In this document: piece by piece, positions 17,625-26,386 of the stretch
How the letters are laid out: each line of letters opens with the position of its first letter
Position numbering within the stretch: the stretch's first letter is position 1
Assembly: GCA_019638385.1 (NCBI GenBank)
Contig: JAHBTW010000016.1
Span: 1-64,000, forward strand
Source: Saprospiraceae bacterium
GTDB taxonomy: Bacteria > Bacteroidota > Bacteroidia > Chitinophagales > Saprospiraceae
Direction of reading: 5' to 3'
Length of the DNA: 64,000 nucleotides
Notes under the pieces: generated by a model
Seen by the model: only the letters and a program-made list of their open reading frames with translations
Database searches by the model: none
Told to the model about the DNA's origin: nothing
Made by a program: the position numbers and the translations under genes

Positions 17625-18917
17625 ATGCCCAAGATGATCGCCCTGCGCCGGGGCCTCGGCGGCGTGTTGTTTTGGTCCATCATTTCGGCGGCGTTCATCG
17701 GGCCGGGCACGGTGACCACGGCGGCCAAGGCCGGCGCCACGCATCAGTTTCAGTTGCTGTGGGCGCTCAGTTTTTCCATTGCGGCGGCCATTGTATTGCA
17801 AGAGGCAGCGGCCCGCATCACCATTGCATCGGGCAAAAACCTCGGCGAGATCATCGCCTTGCGGTATGCGGGGCGGGGGCGGAGCTTGTGTGTGGCGTTG
17901 TTTCTGGCCGTGGCATTCGGTTGTGCGGCTTATGAGGCGGGCAACATCCTCGGCGCGGTAGCCGGGCTGCATTTGCTCAGCGATGCGCCGGCCTGGCTGC
18001 TCACGGCGGCGGTGGGCATTCCGGCAACGCTGCTGTTGTGGGATGGGCGTTATGCGCTCATTGCGCGCATGATGGGCGCGGTAGTTTTCCTCATGGGGTT
18101 CGCGTTTATTTATACGGCCCTTTCGGGCAAATTCCCGGTCGGAGAAGTATTACATGGCGCTGTTGTACCCGCTGTGCCTACGGGGTCGCTGCTACTCATT
18201 GCGGGCCTCATCGGCACCACCATTGTGCCGTACAACCTGTTTCTGGCGTCCGGCATCGGGCAGGGGCAGTCGGTGCGGGAGATGCGCCTCGGCCTGGTAC
18301 CGGCGATCCTCATCGGCGGGGTCATTTCGATGGCCATTTTCATAACGGGTACCGGCGTACAAGGTGAGTTTAGTTACGAATCGCTGGGGGCGGCGCTGGG
18401 CGCGCGGCTGGGCGCGATGGGGCCGGTGTTGTTCGGCGTAGGATTGTTTGCTGCGGGCGCTACGTCCGCTATCACTGCGCCGCTGGCGGCGGCCATTACA
18501 GCGAGAAACCTGTTGGGCAATCGGCCGGCCTGGCGACCTGTGTATTTCCGATGGGTGTGGATGGCGGTACTCGGCACGGGGCTGTTGTTTGGGTTTATGA
18601 ATGTAAAACCCATACCGGCCATCATTTTGGCGCAAGCCGCCAACGGCGTGTTGCTGCCCTTCGTAGCCTCTTTTCTACTGCTGGCCGTGAATGACCGCAA
18701 GTTGTTGCCGGCTGAGTTTTCCAACGGCTGGTTTGCCAATGCCTTGTTGCTGCTCATCGTGGGCGTGACGTGTATGCTGGGCCTGCAAAACATCTGGAAG
18801 TCGGTAGCCGCCGTATTGGCCGTGCCGGATGCCGGAGCGACCGGGGTATGGGCGGTGCAACTGGGGCTTACGGTGCTGGTGCTGGCAGCGCTGGGCCGGC
18901 GGGTGGCAATGAGATAA
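17625..18917 (+). CDS. Nramp-like membrane transporter with altered metal-site motifs
   Basis: The 430-residue protein has about eleven hydrophobic segments in Nramp order. The first helix reads AFIGPGTVTTAAKAG where canonical Nramp has DPGN, so Asp and Asn are replaced by Gly and Thr. The sixth helix reads IGTTIVPYNLFLASG, where Mn/Fe transporters have a Met-Pro-His; here Val-Pro-Tyr. The family fold is clear, but the manganese/iron ligands are missing, so the substrate is uncertain. It lies 3 bp after the glycosyltransferase and may be in the same transcript. Confidence 0.85.
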   Translation: MPKMIALRRGLGGVLFWSIISAAFIGPGTVTTAAKAGATHQFQLLWALSFSIAAAIVLQEAAARITIASGKNLGEIIALRYAGRGRSLCVALFLAVAFGCAAYEAGNILGAVAGLHLLSDAPAWLLTAAVGIPATLLLWDGRYALIARMMGAVVFLMGFAFIYTALSGKFPVGEVLHGAVVPAVPTGSLLLIAGLIGTTIVPYNLFLASGIGQGQSVREMRLGLVPAILIGGVISMAIFITGTGVQGEFSYESLGAALGARLGAMGPVLFGVGLFAAGATSAITAPLAAAITARNLLGNRPAWRPVYFRWVWMAVLGTGLLFGFMNVKPIPAIILAQAANGVLLPFVASFLLLAVNDRKLLPAEFSNGWFANALLLLIVGVTCMLGLQNIWKSVAAVLAVPDAGATGVWAVQLGLTVLVLAALGRRVAMR

Positions 18918-19066
18918 TTTTTTTGCCCACAGATGATGGAATTACACAGATTTTCTACCCTAATAGTTTTGTGAGAATTGGAGCACTCCGGGGACAACAT
19001 GCCCGCATCAACCATGAGCGCCCGGCGGTTGTTCCGCTACTTTATGCCACAACTAAAAAAAGCATC

Positions 19067-19348
19067 ATGGAAATTAAACAAATAGACGAAGGGACAAAAG
19101 GCTACTTTCAGGCCCTTGAGGACGAGGTGGAAGCCGGCAGGATGACCTACACCTGGGCCGGAACGGGAAAATTCATCATAGACCATACCGAGGTGAACCC
19201 GGCTTTTGCCGGCAGAAGCGTGGGTAAGAAAATGGTGATGGAAGCCGTGGCTTTTGCGCGGGAGAAGGGCCTCAGGATATTGCCGCTGTGTCCTTTTGCC
19301 AAAAGCGTTTTTGATAAGACTGCCGAAATCCGGGATGTGTTGTTTTAA
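19067..19348 (+). CDS. Small GNAT-like N-acetyltransferase (YjdJ/GCN5-related)
   Basis: The 93-residue protein begins MEIKQIDEGTKGYFQAL and has FIIDHTEVNPAFAGRSVGKK followed by LVMEAVAFAREKGLRI-type helices and LPLCPFAKSVF, the fingerprint of the single-domain YjdJ-type acetyltransferases. The open frame continues upstream to about 18770 within the Nramp gene, but similarity begins at the ATG at 19067, which is chosen as start. The substrate is unknown. Confidence 0.82.
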   Translation: MEIKQIDEGTKGYFQALEDEVEAGRMTYTWAGTGKFIIDHTEVNPAFAGRSVGKKMVMEAVAFAREKGLRILPLCPFAKSVFDKTAEIRDVLF

Positions 19349-19428
19349 GGAGTTTCCAACACCGGGCCAAATTTCAACTGTTTTTCAGCCGGTTATCAAA
19401 AAAAGAAGAATAAATTTTTCGGGGGCGC

Positions 19429-19459
19429 TTGTTTTTTCAAAAGTGGAAAATTACCTTTG
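19429..19459 (+). promoter_or_regulatory. Promoter of the ribosomal-protein operon
   Basis: TTG (19429-19431) and TACCTTTG (19452-19459) are 20 bp apart, matching the Bacteroidota consensus. They lie 51 bp before the rplM start. An earlier start for rplM would fall inside this promoter, supporting the GTG at 19510. Confidence 0.75.
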
Positions 19460-19509
19460 CACTCGCTTTTGAAAAGCGGGTTATTGACAGATTTCAAAAA
19501 CAATTGAAC

Positions 19510-19953
19510 GTGAATACATTAAGTTATCGAACCGAGACGCCCAAGCAGGCCGATATTGACCGCAAATGGTATGTGGTGGATGCCGAAGGCGAAATCGTTG
19601 GGCGCCTTTGCACCAAGATTGCCCATGTACTCCGGGGCAAACACAAGCCCTCTTACGCCACCAATGTGGACGTGGGTGATTTCATCATCGTCATCAATGC
19701 CGACAAAGTGCGTTTCACCGGCGATAAGATGGAAGACAAGATTTACCTGACCTACTCCGGCTACCCCGGCGGTCAGCGCGCTACTACGGCAGCTTCCCTG
19801 CTCGCCAAAAAGCCGCACGAAATTTTGGAGCGCGCCGTAAAAGGTATGCTGCCCAAAACCAAGTTGGGTCGCGCCATGCACAAAAAGCTTTTCGTGTATG
19901 CCGGCGCCGATCACCCGCACCAGGCACAGAAGCCCGAACCATTCAATTTCTAA
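19510..19953 (+). CDS. rplM: 50S ribosomal protein L13
   Basis: From the GTG at 19510 the 147-residue protein begins VNTLSYRTETPKQADIDRKW, the normal Bacteroidota L13 start, and contains WYVVDAEGEIVGRLCTKIA, YSGYPGGQ and the conserved RAVKGMLPKTKLGR. The open frame extends upstream to 19429 but covers the promoter, so the GTG is preferred. It is first in the operon rplM-rpsI-rpsB-tsf. Confidence 0.97.
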   Translation: MNTLSYRTETPKQADIDRKWYVVDAEGEIVGRLCTKIAHVLRGKHKPSYATNVDVGDFIIVINADKVRFTGDKMEDKIYLTYSGYPGGQRATTAASLLAKKPHEILERAVKGMLPKTKLGRAMHKKLFVYAGADHPHQAQKPEPFNF

Positions 19954-19977
19954 AAATAACAACCGTCAGCGATTAAT

Positions 19978-20367
19978 ATGGAAATGATCAATGCATTAGG
20001 GAGGAGAAAGGCATCTGTGGCGCGGGTTTACCTCGCCAAAGGTGACGGCAAAATCCTCATCAACGGGAAAGACTATAAGGCGTACTTCCCCCAGGTTCAC
20101 GTTCAGGCCAATATCACGCAGCCGTTCATGGCAGCAGCTATTGAGAGCGGCATCTACGATCTCACCGTCAACGTAAACGGCGGCGGTTTCAAAGGGCAGG
20201 CCGAGGCAGTTCGCATGGGTATTGCACGGGCGCTCCTCAAGCTGAATGAGGATTTTCGCAAGCCGCTCAAAGAGCAAAAACTGCTCACCCGCGACGCTCG
20301 CGAAGTAGAACGCAAAAAGTACGGAAAGCCCAAAGCACGCAAGAGCTTCCAGTTCAGCAAGCGTTAA
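19978..20367 (+). CDS. rpsI: 30S ribosomal protein S9
   Basis: The 129-residue protein has GRRKASVARVYL at the N-terminus, the GGGFKGQAEAVRMGIARAL core and ends in KKYGKPKARKSFQFSKR, the tRNA-contacting tail of S9. It lies 24 bp after rplM. The ATG two codons downstream (19984) is an alternative start. Confidence 0.97.
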   Translation: MEMINALGRRKASVARVYLAKGDGKILINGKDYKAYFPQVHVQANITQPFMAAAIESGIYDLTVNVNGGGFKGQAEAVRMGIARALLKLNEDFRKPLKEQKLLTRDAREVERKKYGKPKARKSFQFSKR

Positions 20368-20409
20368 TGCCAATTTTTTCCTTATTCAAAATTTCTTCAA
20401 TCCAGGACA

Positions 20410-21144
20410 ATGGAAAGACCTACCTATAAAGATTTGTTGGATGCCGGCGTACACTTCGGCCACCTCCGCAAAAAGTGGAACCCCAAGATGTCTCCGTATA
20501 TCTTTGCAGAGCGCAAGGGCATTCACCTTATTGATTTGAATCGCACGCTCGAATCTATGGACCGCGCCGCTGCGGCCATGCGCCAAATTGCCAAGTCGGG
20601 CCGTAAAGTGCTCTTCGTTGCCACCAAAAAGCAGGCCCGCGACATCGTGGCTACTGCGGCCCGCAGCGTAGAGATGCCTTTTGTGACCGAGCGCTGGCTC
20701 GGCGGTATGATGACCAACTTTGCCACCATCCGTCGCTCCATCAAAAAAATGAACAACATTGACCGGATGTTGTCCGACGGCACGCTGGCAGGCGTTACCA
20801 AAAAGGAAAAACTCACGCTGACCCGCGAGCGCAACAAACTCGAAAAAGTACTCGGCGGTATTGCCAATCTCACGCGCCCGCCTGCGGCGGTGTTTGTGGT
20901 GGACATTCAGCACGAGAACATCGCAGTGGCAGAAGCGCACCGCCTCGGCATCCGCACATTCGGTATCGTGGATACCAACTCCAACCCCAATGATGTGGAC
21001 TTCGCCATTCCCGGCAACGACGACGCTTCCAAGTCCATCGCCATCATCACCAATTACATGGTGGAGGCTATTCGGCAGGGATTAGAGGAGCGCAAGCAAG
21101 CCAAGCCGGAAAAAGAAGGCGCAACCGAAGAAGCTCAGGGTTAA
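20410..21144 (+). CDS. rpsB: 30S ribosomal protein S2
   Basis: The 244-residue protein has LLDAGVHFGHLRKKWNPKM at the N-terminus, TERWLGGMMTNFATI and GIVDTNSNPNDVDFAIPGND, all hallmarks of S2. The Glu/Lys-rich tail (KQAKPEKEGATEEAQG) is variable in the family. It is 42 bp after rpsI and followed by tsf, the standard arrangement. Confidence 0.97.
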   Translation: MERPTYKDLLDAGVHFGHLRKKWNPKMSPYIFAERKGIHLIDLNRTLESMDRAAAAMRQIAKSGRKVLFVATKKQARDIVATAARSVEMPFVTERWLGGMMTNFATIRRSIKKMNNIDRMLSDGTLAGVTKKEKLTLTRERNKLEKVLGGIANLTRPPAAVFVVDIQHENIAVAEAHRLGIRTFGIVDTNSNPNDVDFAIPGNDDASKSIAIITNYMVEAIRQGLEERKQAKPEKEGATEEAQG

Positions 21145-21248
21145 TACGGGCTTCCGGAACTAAAAACGAGGCAGCGGCTATTGATTGCAGGAAAAAAACA
21201 CGCTTGGCCGAAATCTGCCTTTTAATCACTCTCAAAATCTAAATATCA

Positions 21249-22094
21249 ATGAGCATTGCTGTATCTGCTTCTGATGTAAAAAAACTGCGCGACATGACCG
21301 GCGCAGGTATGATGGACTGTAAAGCCGCCCTCGCCGAAGCCGAAGGCGATTTTGATAAAGCCATTGAAGTGCTTCGCAAAAAAGGACAAAAGCTCTCCGT
21401 GAAGCGCGCCGATCGCGAAGCTACCGAAGGCGCTGTGATCGCATTGGTTTCCGACGACCGCAAGCGCGGCGTAGTGGTGAAACTCAGTTCTGAAACGGAC
21501 TTTGTGGCCAAAAACGAAAGCTTTGTGAACCTCACCCGCCAGTTGGCCGAAATCGTACTGAAGCATTTCCCCGCTTCACTCGAAGAAGCCCTCGCCCTGC
21601 CGTACGAAAACATCACCATCGGCGACAAAGTGACCGAGCAGCTCGGCGTTATCGGCGAGAAAATCGAATTGGCCGCTTATGAAAGAATCGAGGCTGAAAT
21701 GGTGGTTCCCTACATCCACATGGGCAACAAGGCCGGCGTGTTGGTGGGATTCAGCAAAAGCCTGCCCGATCATTTCGAGTCCTTGCGTTCTGTGGCCATG
21801 CAGATAGCCGCCATGAAACCGGTAGCGGTGGATCGCGACGGCGTATCGCAGGCTATCATTGACAAAGAAATTGAAATTCGTACCGATCTCGCGCAAAACG
21901 ACCCGCGCAATGCAGGCAAACCACGCGAACTGCTCGAAAAAATTGCTCAAGGCAGCCTCAACAAGTTCTTCCAGGAAGTAACCCTGCTCAATCAGGACTT
22001 CGTAAAGGACACTTCCAAAAAAGTGGGAGAGTACGTTAAGAGCATAGACAAAGAACTCGCCGTCACCGGATTCAAACATGTGACGCTCGGTTAA
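21249..22094 (+). CDS. tsf: Elongation factor Ts
   Basis: The 281-residue protein has the Ts signature LRDMTGAGMMDCKAAL near residues 12-27, a VAKNESF segment near 86 and HIAAMKP-type motif (MQIAAMKPVAVDR) near 186. EF-Ts recycles EF-Tu by nucleotide exchange. The gene is followed by a strong terminator, which separates it from pyrH. Confidence 0.97.
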   Translation: MSIAVSASDVKKLRDMTGAGMMDCKAALAEAEGDFDKAIEVLRKKGQKLSVKRADREATEGAVIALVSDDRKRGVVVKLSSETDFVAKNESFVNLTRQLAEIVLKHFPASLEEALALPYENITIGDKVTEQLGVIGEKIELAAYERIEAEMVVPYIHMGNKAGVLVGFSKSLPDHFESLRSVAMQIAAMKPVAVDRDGVSQAIIDKEIEIRTDLAQNDPRNAGKPRELLEKIAQGSLNKFFQEVTLLNQDFVKDTSKKVGEYVKSIDKELAVTGFKHVTLG

Positions 22095-22108
22095 TACCGA
22101 AATCATTC

Positions 22109-22145
22109 AAAAAGGCGAATCGGGCAACTGATTCGCCTTTTTTTT
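22109..22145 (+). terminator. Rho-independent terminator after tsf
   Basis: AAAGGCGAAT (22111-22120) and ATTCGCCTTT (22131-22140) form a stem with a 10-base loop, followed by a run of eight or more T. It ends the rplM-rpsI-rpsB-tsf transcript. Confidence 0.9.
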
Positions 22146-22167
22146 AAGTTGTAAAATCCTGAAAGCT

Positions 22168-22881
22168 ATGGCGCTGAAGTACAAAAGAGTGCTGCTCAAA
22201 CTGAGCGGCGAATCGCTCATGGGCGACCAAAAATTCGGCATCTCCGCCGATATGCTCCGCCACTATGCCCGGCAGATCAAAATGCTGACGGAAATGGGCG
22301 TGGAAGTAGCCGTCGTCATTGGCGGCGGCAATATCTTTCGCGGCCTGCAAGCCGCCGATTCCGGTATTGACCGCGTACAGGGCGACTACATGGGTATGAT
22401 GGCTACCGTCATCAACGGCATGGCCATACAAAGCGCGCTGGAAACGGCCGGCGTTTATACCCGCCTCATCTCAGCCATTGAAATGAAACAAATTGCCGAG
22501 CCTTACATCCGGCGTCGCGCCACACGTCACTTAGAAAAAGGCCGCGTGGTGATTTTCTCTGCGGGCACCGGAAGTCCTTATTTTACAACCGACTCTGCCG
22601 CCGCCCTGCGCGCCAACGAAATCAACGCCGACGTCATTCTCAAAGGCACCCGCGTGGACGGCATCTACACCGCCGACCCGGAGAAAGACCCCGACGCCGT
22701 CAAATTTGACAACCTCACCTTTGCCAAAGTCATCAGTCTCGGCCTCAGCGTAATGGACATGACGGCCTTCACCCTGTGCCGGGAAAACAACCTGCCCATC
22801 ATCGTTTTTAACATCGGAGACGAAGACAACCTGCGCCGCATCGTCATCGGCGAGCAGGTAGGGACCTTGGTGGAGGGTTGA
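22168..22881 (+). CDS. pyrH: UMP kinase
   Basis: The 237-residue protein has KRVLLKLSGESL at the N-terminus, the GGGNIFRG loop near residue 52, GTGSPYFTTDSAAALRA near 131 and KGTRVDGIYTADP near 160. It phosphorylates UMP to UDP and belongs to the amino-acid kinase fold. frr, which commonly follows pyrH, is absent here; the next gene is convergent and ends 1 bp away. Confidence 0.96.
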   Translation: MALKYKRVLLKLSGESLMGDQKFGISADMLRHYARQIKMLTEMGVEVAVVIGGGNIFRGLQAADSGIDRVQGDYMGMMATVINGMAIQSALETAGVYTRLISAIEMKQIAEPYIRRRATRHLEKGRVVIFSAGTGSPYFTTDSAAALRANEINADVILKGTRVDGIYTADPEKDPDAVKFDNLTFAKVISLGLSVMDMTAFTLCRENNLPIIVFNIGDEDNLRRIVIGEQVGTLVEG

Positions 22882-22882
22882 C

Positions 22883-23476
22883 TCAGGCGGTCAGAAGTTG
22901 CAAAATCAGCACCAGCGCCACGCCGCCGCCGGCCCCGGAAACGTACAGGTTCCAGTCGCGGTGCAGGAAGTTGAATAGTCGGTTCAGCAGGTAGAACAGC
23001 AGAAAAAACGCCAGTACAATGGCGATTTGCCCCAGTTCCACACCCACATTAAAAGCAAACAACGGCTTCACGATGCTGCTGCCCTCTCCGCCCATGAGGG
23101 CGCGGAAAAAATTGGCGAAGCCCATACCGTGTATGAGGCCGAAGCCGAGCGCGAGGGCGTAGTTGAGGCTCAGCCGTTTGGAAAACAATCCGCCTTCCGG
23201 GCGTTTGGCAATGACGTTGTTGAGGCTGGTGAGCAAAATGGTGACCGGAATGAGCAGTTCAATCAGGTCGGAGGGGGCGCGCAGCACATTGAATGCCGTG
23301 AGCGCCAGCGTGAGCGAATGCCCCACCGTAAAGGCCGTTACGAGCAGCAACACCTTTTTCCATTCCTCCAACCGGTAGGCCGCACACAGCGTTACGATGA
23401 AGAGCAAATGATCGTACGCCGCCGGATCGGCAATGTGTCGGATGCCCATTTGTACAAAAGCCTGAAACTCCTCCAT
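22883..23476 (-). CDS. HupE/UreJ-like membrane protein
   Basis: From the ATG at 23474-23476 (MEEFQAFVQMGIRHI) the 197-residue protein has the HupE/UreJ_2 features: GIRHIADPAAYDHLLFI at the N-terminus, FTVGHSLTLALTA in helix 2-3 and GLIHGMGFANFF near residue 115, with six hydrophobic segments. His residues in GIRHI, GHS and GLIHGMGF suggest nickel or other metal handling. The open frame extends further upstream, but that part is antisense to the adenosyltransferase and is not believed. No hydrogenase or urease genes are nearby, so the metal is unknown. Confidence 0.82.
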   Translation of the reverse strand: MEEFQAFVQMGIRHIADPAAYDHLLFIVTLCAAYRLEEWKKVLLLVTAFTVGHSLTLALTAFNVLRAPSDLIELLIPVTILLTSLNNVIAKRPEGGLFSKRLSLNYALALGFGLIHGMGFANFFRALMGGEGSSIVKPLFAFNVGVELGQIAIVLAFFLLFYLLNRLFNFLHRDWNLYVSGAGGGVALVLILQLLTA

Positions 23477-23551
23477 GATGCGTTGTGGATTTTTACGCCT
23501 CAAAAGTAAGGAGTTGTAGTAATTTTGTGAGCACAGCAAAACCACACGCGC

Positions 23552-24118
23552 ATGTCCTTCAAAATATATACCAAAACCGGAGATAAAGGCGAGACTTCGC
23601 TCTTCGGCGGAAAACGGCTGCCCAAGAGCCACTTGCGCATAGAGGCCTACGGCACGGTGGATGAACTGAATGCTTTCATGGGGCTGCTGCGCGATGCAAC
23701 GGAGGAGGACGAGACGGTGCGGGATTGGATCAAAGAAATCCAGGATTTGCTGTTCAGTCTCGGCGCGGCACTGGCAATGGAACCCGGCGCAGCGTCTATT
23801 ATTCCTGGCGTGGAGGAGCTGCATATCGAAGCGCTGGAGCGCCGCATGGATGCGATGGATGAAACCCTGCCGCCGCTGAAAAACTTCATTCTGCCGGGCG
23901 GGCATCCCACCGTTTCCTTCTGCCACATAGCCCGTTGCGTGTGCCGGCGCGCCGAGCGCTTGGTGGTGGGTCTGGCATTGGAAGAAGAAGTGGACGAGCG
24001 CATCGTTCGCTACCTCAACCGGCTCTCCGACTTTCTGTTTATGCTGGCCCGCAAACTGAGTCGCGACCTCGGCGCGGAAGAAATCATCTGGGCGCCCGCT
24101 AAAACATCCGGCACATGA
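23552..24118 (+). CDS. Cob(I)alamin adenosyltransferase, PduO type
   Basis: The 188-residue protein has the ATP-binding N-terminus KIYTKTGDKGETSLFGG, EAYGTVDELNAFMGLLRD, FILPGGHPTVSFCHIARCVC-RRAER and LNRLSDFLFMLAR, all PduO/MMAB family marks. It makes adenosylcobalamin, the cofactor of methylmalonyl-CoA mutase; meaB, the mutase chaperone, also lies in this window at 44241, which supports a working B12 pathway. Its stop overlaps the next start (ATGA). Confidence 0.93.
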   Translation: MSFKIYTKTGDKGETSLFGGKRLPKSHLRIEAYGTVDELNAFMGLLRDATEEDETVRDWIKEIQDLLFSLGAALAMEPGAASIIPGVEELHIEALERRMDAMDETLPPLKNFILPGGHPTVSFCHIARCVCRRAERLVVGLALEEEVDERIVRYLNRLSDFLFMLARKLSRDLGAEEIIWAPAKTSGT

Positions 24119-26238
24119 GTACAATGCGCAGCAAAATCACGCTGTACCTGCCCAAGGCGGCACAGATCATCCTGTTCGTAGCAATGGCGCTCTTCATTGC
24201 CCTGTTGTTTCCATCACAGGTCAAGGTGCGGTACGACATCAAGCCGGGGCAAACCTGGCGCTTCGACGATCTGCCCGCTCCTTTTGACTTTGCCGTGCGC
24301 CGTACCGCCGCCGAATTAGAAGCGGAACAGCGCCGCGTGCTGGAAGATTTCTCCCCGTACTACCGCATGGACGACAAAGTGCTCGACCGGCGCACCGCTC
24401 TATTTGAACAAACCCTCAAAACGCAAATAACCCAACTGGCCGGCAGGGGAGAGTTTCCCGATGTGATCCAGCGCTCCGATGCCTACCTCAACTATGGCAA
24501 GCGGCTGTTGCAACGCATCTATGCACGCGGTATCATCCGGCCGGCGCCCGAACACGAAGCCAAAGGCAAAACATTCGTTATCAATGTCATACAGGGCAAT
24601 ACCAGTTACCAGCAAACCTTAGAATATTTTTATACCGAAAAATCTGCCCAAGCCTTACTGATAGATTCGCTGCCGGCCAGTAGCCTGAGCGAGCCTGATT
24701 TTCTGTATCCGATTCTCGAAAAAATGATCGAACCCAATATCGTGTTCGATGCCGTTTTGACAGAAAACTTCCGGAACGAGATACTCGCCGGAACGCCGCA
24801 ATACCGGGGTATGGTGAAAAAAGGCGAACTCATTGTGACCCGCAACGGCATTGTGACGGACGAGGTGCATCAGAAAATCCTCTCCATGCAGGAGCAATAT
24901 GAGCAGGAGATCGTTTCGCGCTATTCGGCGGGAGGCATCGGCGCGGGGTATTTCATTCTCGCTTTTTTGCTGTCGGGCATCTTTTTTGTGTATTTGAAAA
25001 ACCGGGAGCCGGAGGTGTTGCAATATCTGCCCAAGTTGTTTTTCGTAACGGCCTGGATCGTACTCTATTCCTGGTTGGTGTATTGGGCGGAGCACAGCAA
25101 TCCGATCAACGCTTATTTCATTCCGTTTTGCATTGCGCCCATCATCATTCAAACTTTTTTCAACAAACGATTGGCGCTGTTTACCCACATCATTACGGTG
25201 CTCACCGCGAGTTTCATTTCCTCTCTCGGCTGGGATTTTACCTTCCTCCAGATGCTGGCCGGCATTGTCATTTTGCTCACCAATGTGGACGTGAATAGCT
25301 GGTCGCGATTTTTCCTTTCCATCGGGGCCGTGCTGCTCACGCTGCTGGCCACTTTTGTGGGATTGACCCTCGTGGAGCAAGGCAACCTGTTGCAGTGGAA
25401 CTGGACCATCGTCATCTGGATTTTCCTGTCGGCATTCCTCACCCTCCTGGCCTTGCCGTTGATCCCATTGTTGGAACGCATTTTTGGATTCACTTCCGCG
25501 CTCCGGCTCCGCGAACTCATGGACCTGAACCGCCCGCTGCTCCAGAACCTCGCGCTCAAAGCGCCCGGCACCTTCCAGCATTCCATACAAGTAGGCAACC
25601 TCAGCGAGGCCGCCGCCCGCGAAATCGGCGCCGATGCCCTGTTGGTGAAAGTAGGCGCGCTGTACCACGACATCGGCAAAATGGCCAATCCCGATTATTT
25701 TGTAGAAAACCAGGCCGGCATAGAAAATCCGCACAGTGAAAAATCATACACCGAAAGCGCGAGTATCATCATCGGCCACGTTGCGGAAGGCATACAAATG
25801 GCCCGCAAAAACCGGCTTCCGCAGGTATTGGTTGAATTCATTGCCACCCATCACGGCACCACCCGCGTGGAGTTTTTTTATCGCAAAATGGTCAATGAAT
25901 CATCCGAAGAAGAAGTTATCGAAAAAGACTTCCGCTATCCCGGCCCCAAGCCCCGCACCCGCGAACAAACTATCATGATGATGGCCGACTCCATTGAAGC
26001 CGCCTGCAAAAGTCTCAAGCAACCTTCCGAGCAGGATATCTACGACCTGATTGATAAAATCATTGCCGGCAAGATCAGTCTGGGCCAGATGGACGAATCG
26101 GCCCTCACGTTTCAGGAATTGGAGCAATGCCGGCGCGCGTTCAAAAAGGTGATGAAATCTGTACATCACCAGCGCATTGAATACCCGGAATTGAAGAAGG
26201 GAAAAGAAGATGTTAAAGATGCCCGGCGGGAGGGATGA
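24115..26238 (+). CDS. 7TM-HD phosphodiesterase, PgpH-like (probable c-di-AMP hydrolase)
   Basis: The 707-residue protein has one N-terminal membrane segment (about 15-35), a large extracytoplasmic 7TMR-HDED region, seven hydrophobic segments at about 280-460 and a C-terminal HD domain. The HD residues are visible: FQHSIQVGNLSEAA near 490, LYHDIGKM with HD at about 518, IGHVAEGIQMA and FIATHHGTTRVEFFY. PgpH proteins hydrolyse cyclic di-AMP; that activity is family-level inference here. The start overlaps the adenosyltransferase stop by 4 bp, so the genes are co-translated. Confidence 0.9.
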   Translation: MSTMRSKITLYLPKAAQIILFVAMALFIALLFPSQVKVRYDIKPGQTWRFDDLPAPFDFAVRRTAAELEAEQRRVLEDFSPYYRMDDKVLDRRTALFEQTLKTQITQLAGRGEFPDVIQRSDAYLNYGKRLLQRIYARGIIRPAPEHEAKGKTFVINVIQGNTSYQQTLEYFYTEKSAQALLIDSLPASSLSEPDFLYPILEKMIEPNIVFDAVLTENFRNEILAGTPQYRGMVKKGELIVTRNGIVTDEVHQKILSMQEQYEQEIVSRYSAGGIGAGYFILAFLLSGIFFVYLKNREPEVLQYLPKLFFVTAWIVLYSWLVYWAEHSNPINAYFIPFCIAPIIIQTFFNKRLALFTHIITVLTASFISSLGWDFTFLQMLAGIVILLTNVDVNSWSRFFLSIGAVLLTLLATFVGLTLVEQGNLLQWNWTIVIWIFLSAFLTLLALPLIPLLERIFGFTSALRLRELMDLNRPLLQNLALKAPGTFQHSIQVGNLSEAAAREIGADALLVKVGALYHDIGKMANPDYFVENQAGIENPHSEKSYTESASIIIGHVAEGIQMARKNRLPQVLVEFIATHHGTTRVEFFYRKMVNESSEEEVIEKDFRYPGPKPRTREQTIMMMADSIEAACKSLKQPSEQDIYDLIDKIIAGKISLGQMDESALTFQELEQCRRAFKKVMKSVHHQRIEYPELKKGKEDVKDARREG

Positions 26239-26250
26239 AATAGTGGGCAA

Positions 26251-26290
26251 GGCATGGTAGAGACGCAATGCATTGCGTCTCTACCATGCC
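26251..26290. repeat. Perfect 40-bp palindrome, REP-like (GTAGAGACGC family)
   Basis: Two 20-bp arms meet at 26270/26271 without a spacer. The central 28 bp (26257-26284) has arms GTAGAGACGCAATG and its inverse. The same core recurs at 30593-30620, and a variant lies inside the RAYT gene at 42873-42900. It sits between the PgpH-like gene and the response regulator. Confidence 0.92.
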
Positions 26291-26309
26291 AAATCACACA
26301 AAGATGCGA

Positions 26310-26339
26310 TTGCGCGAGACAGCAGTTGGCCATACTTTG
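26310..26339 (+). promoter_or_regulatory. Possible promoter of the response regulator
   Basis: TTG at 26310-26312 and, 20 bp on, TACTTTG at 26333-26339, one base short of TAnnTTTG. It lies 47 bp before the ATG at 26387. Confidence 0.4.
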
Positions 26340-26386
26340 CATTCAAATTTGGTACATTGATACACGAGCAAACATCATCAACCGGC

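Noticed and set aside
18770..19066. Long N-terminal extension of the small acetyltransferase
   Set aside because: It overlaps the Nramp-like gene in another frame and lacks family similarity; the ATG at 19067 starts the conserved part.
23477..24124. N-terminal extension of the HupE/UreJ-like gene
   Set aside because: It is antisense to the cobalamin adenosyltransferase; family similarity begins at the ATG at 23474-23476.
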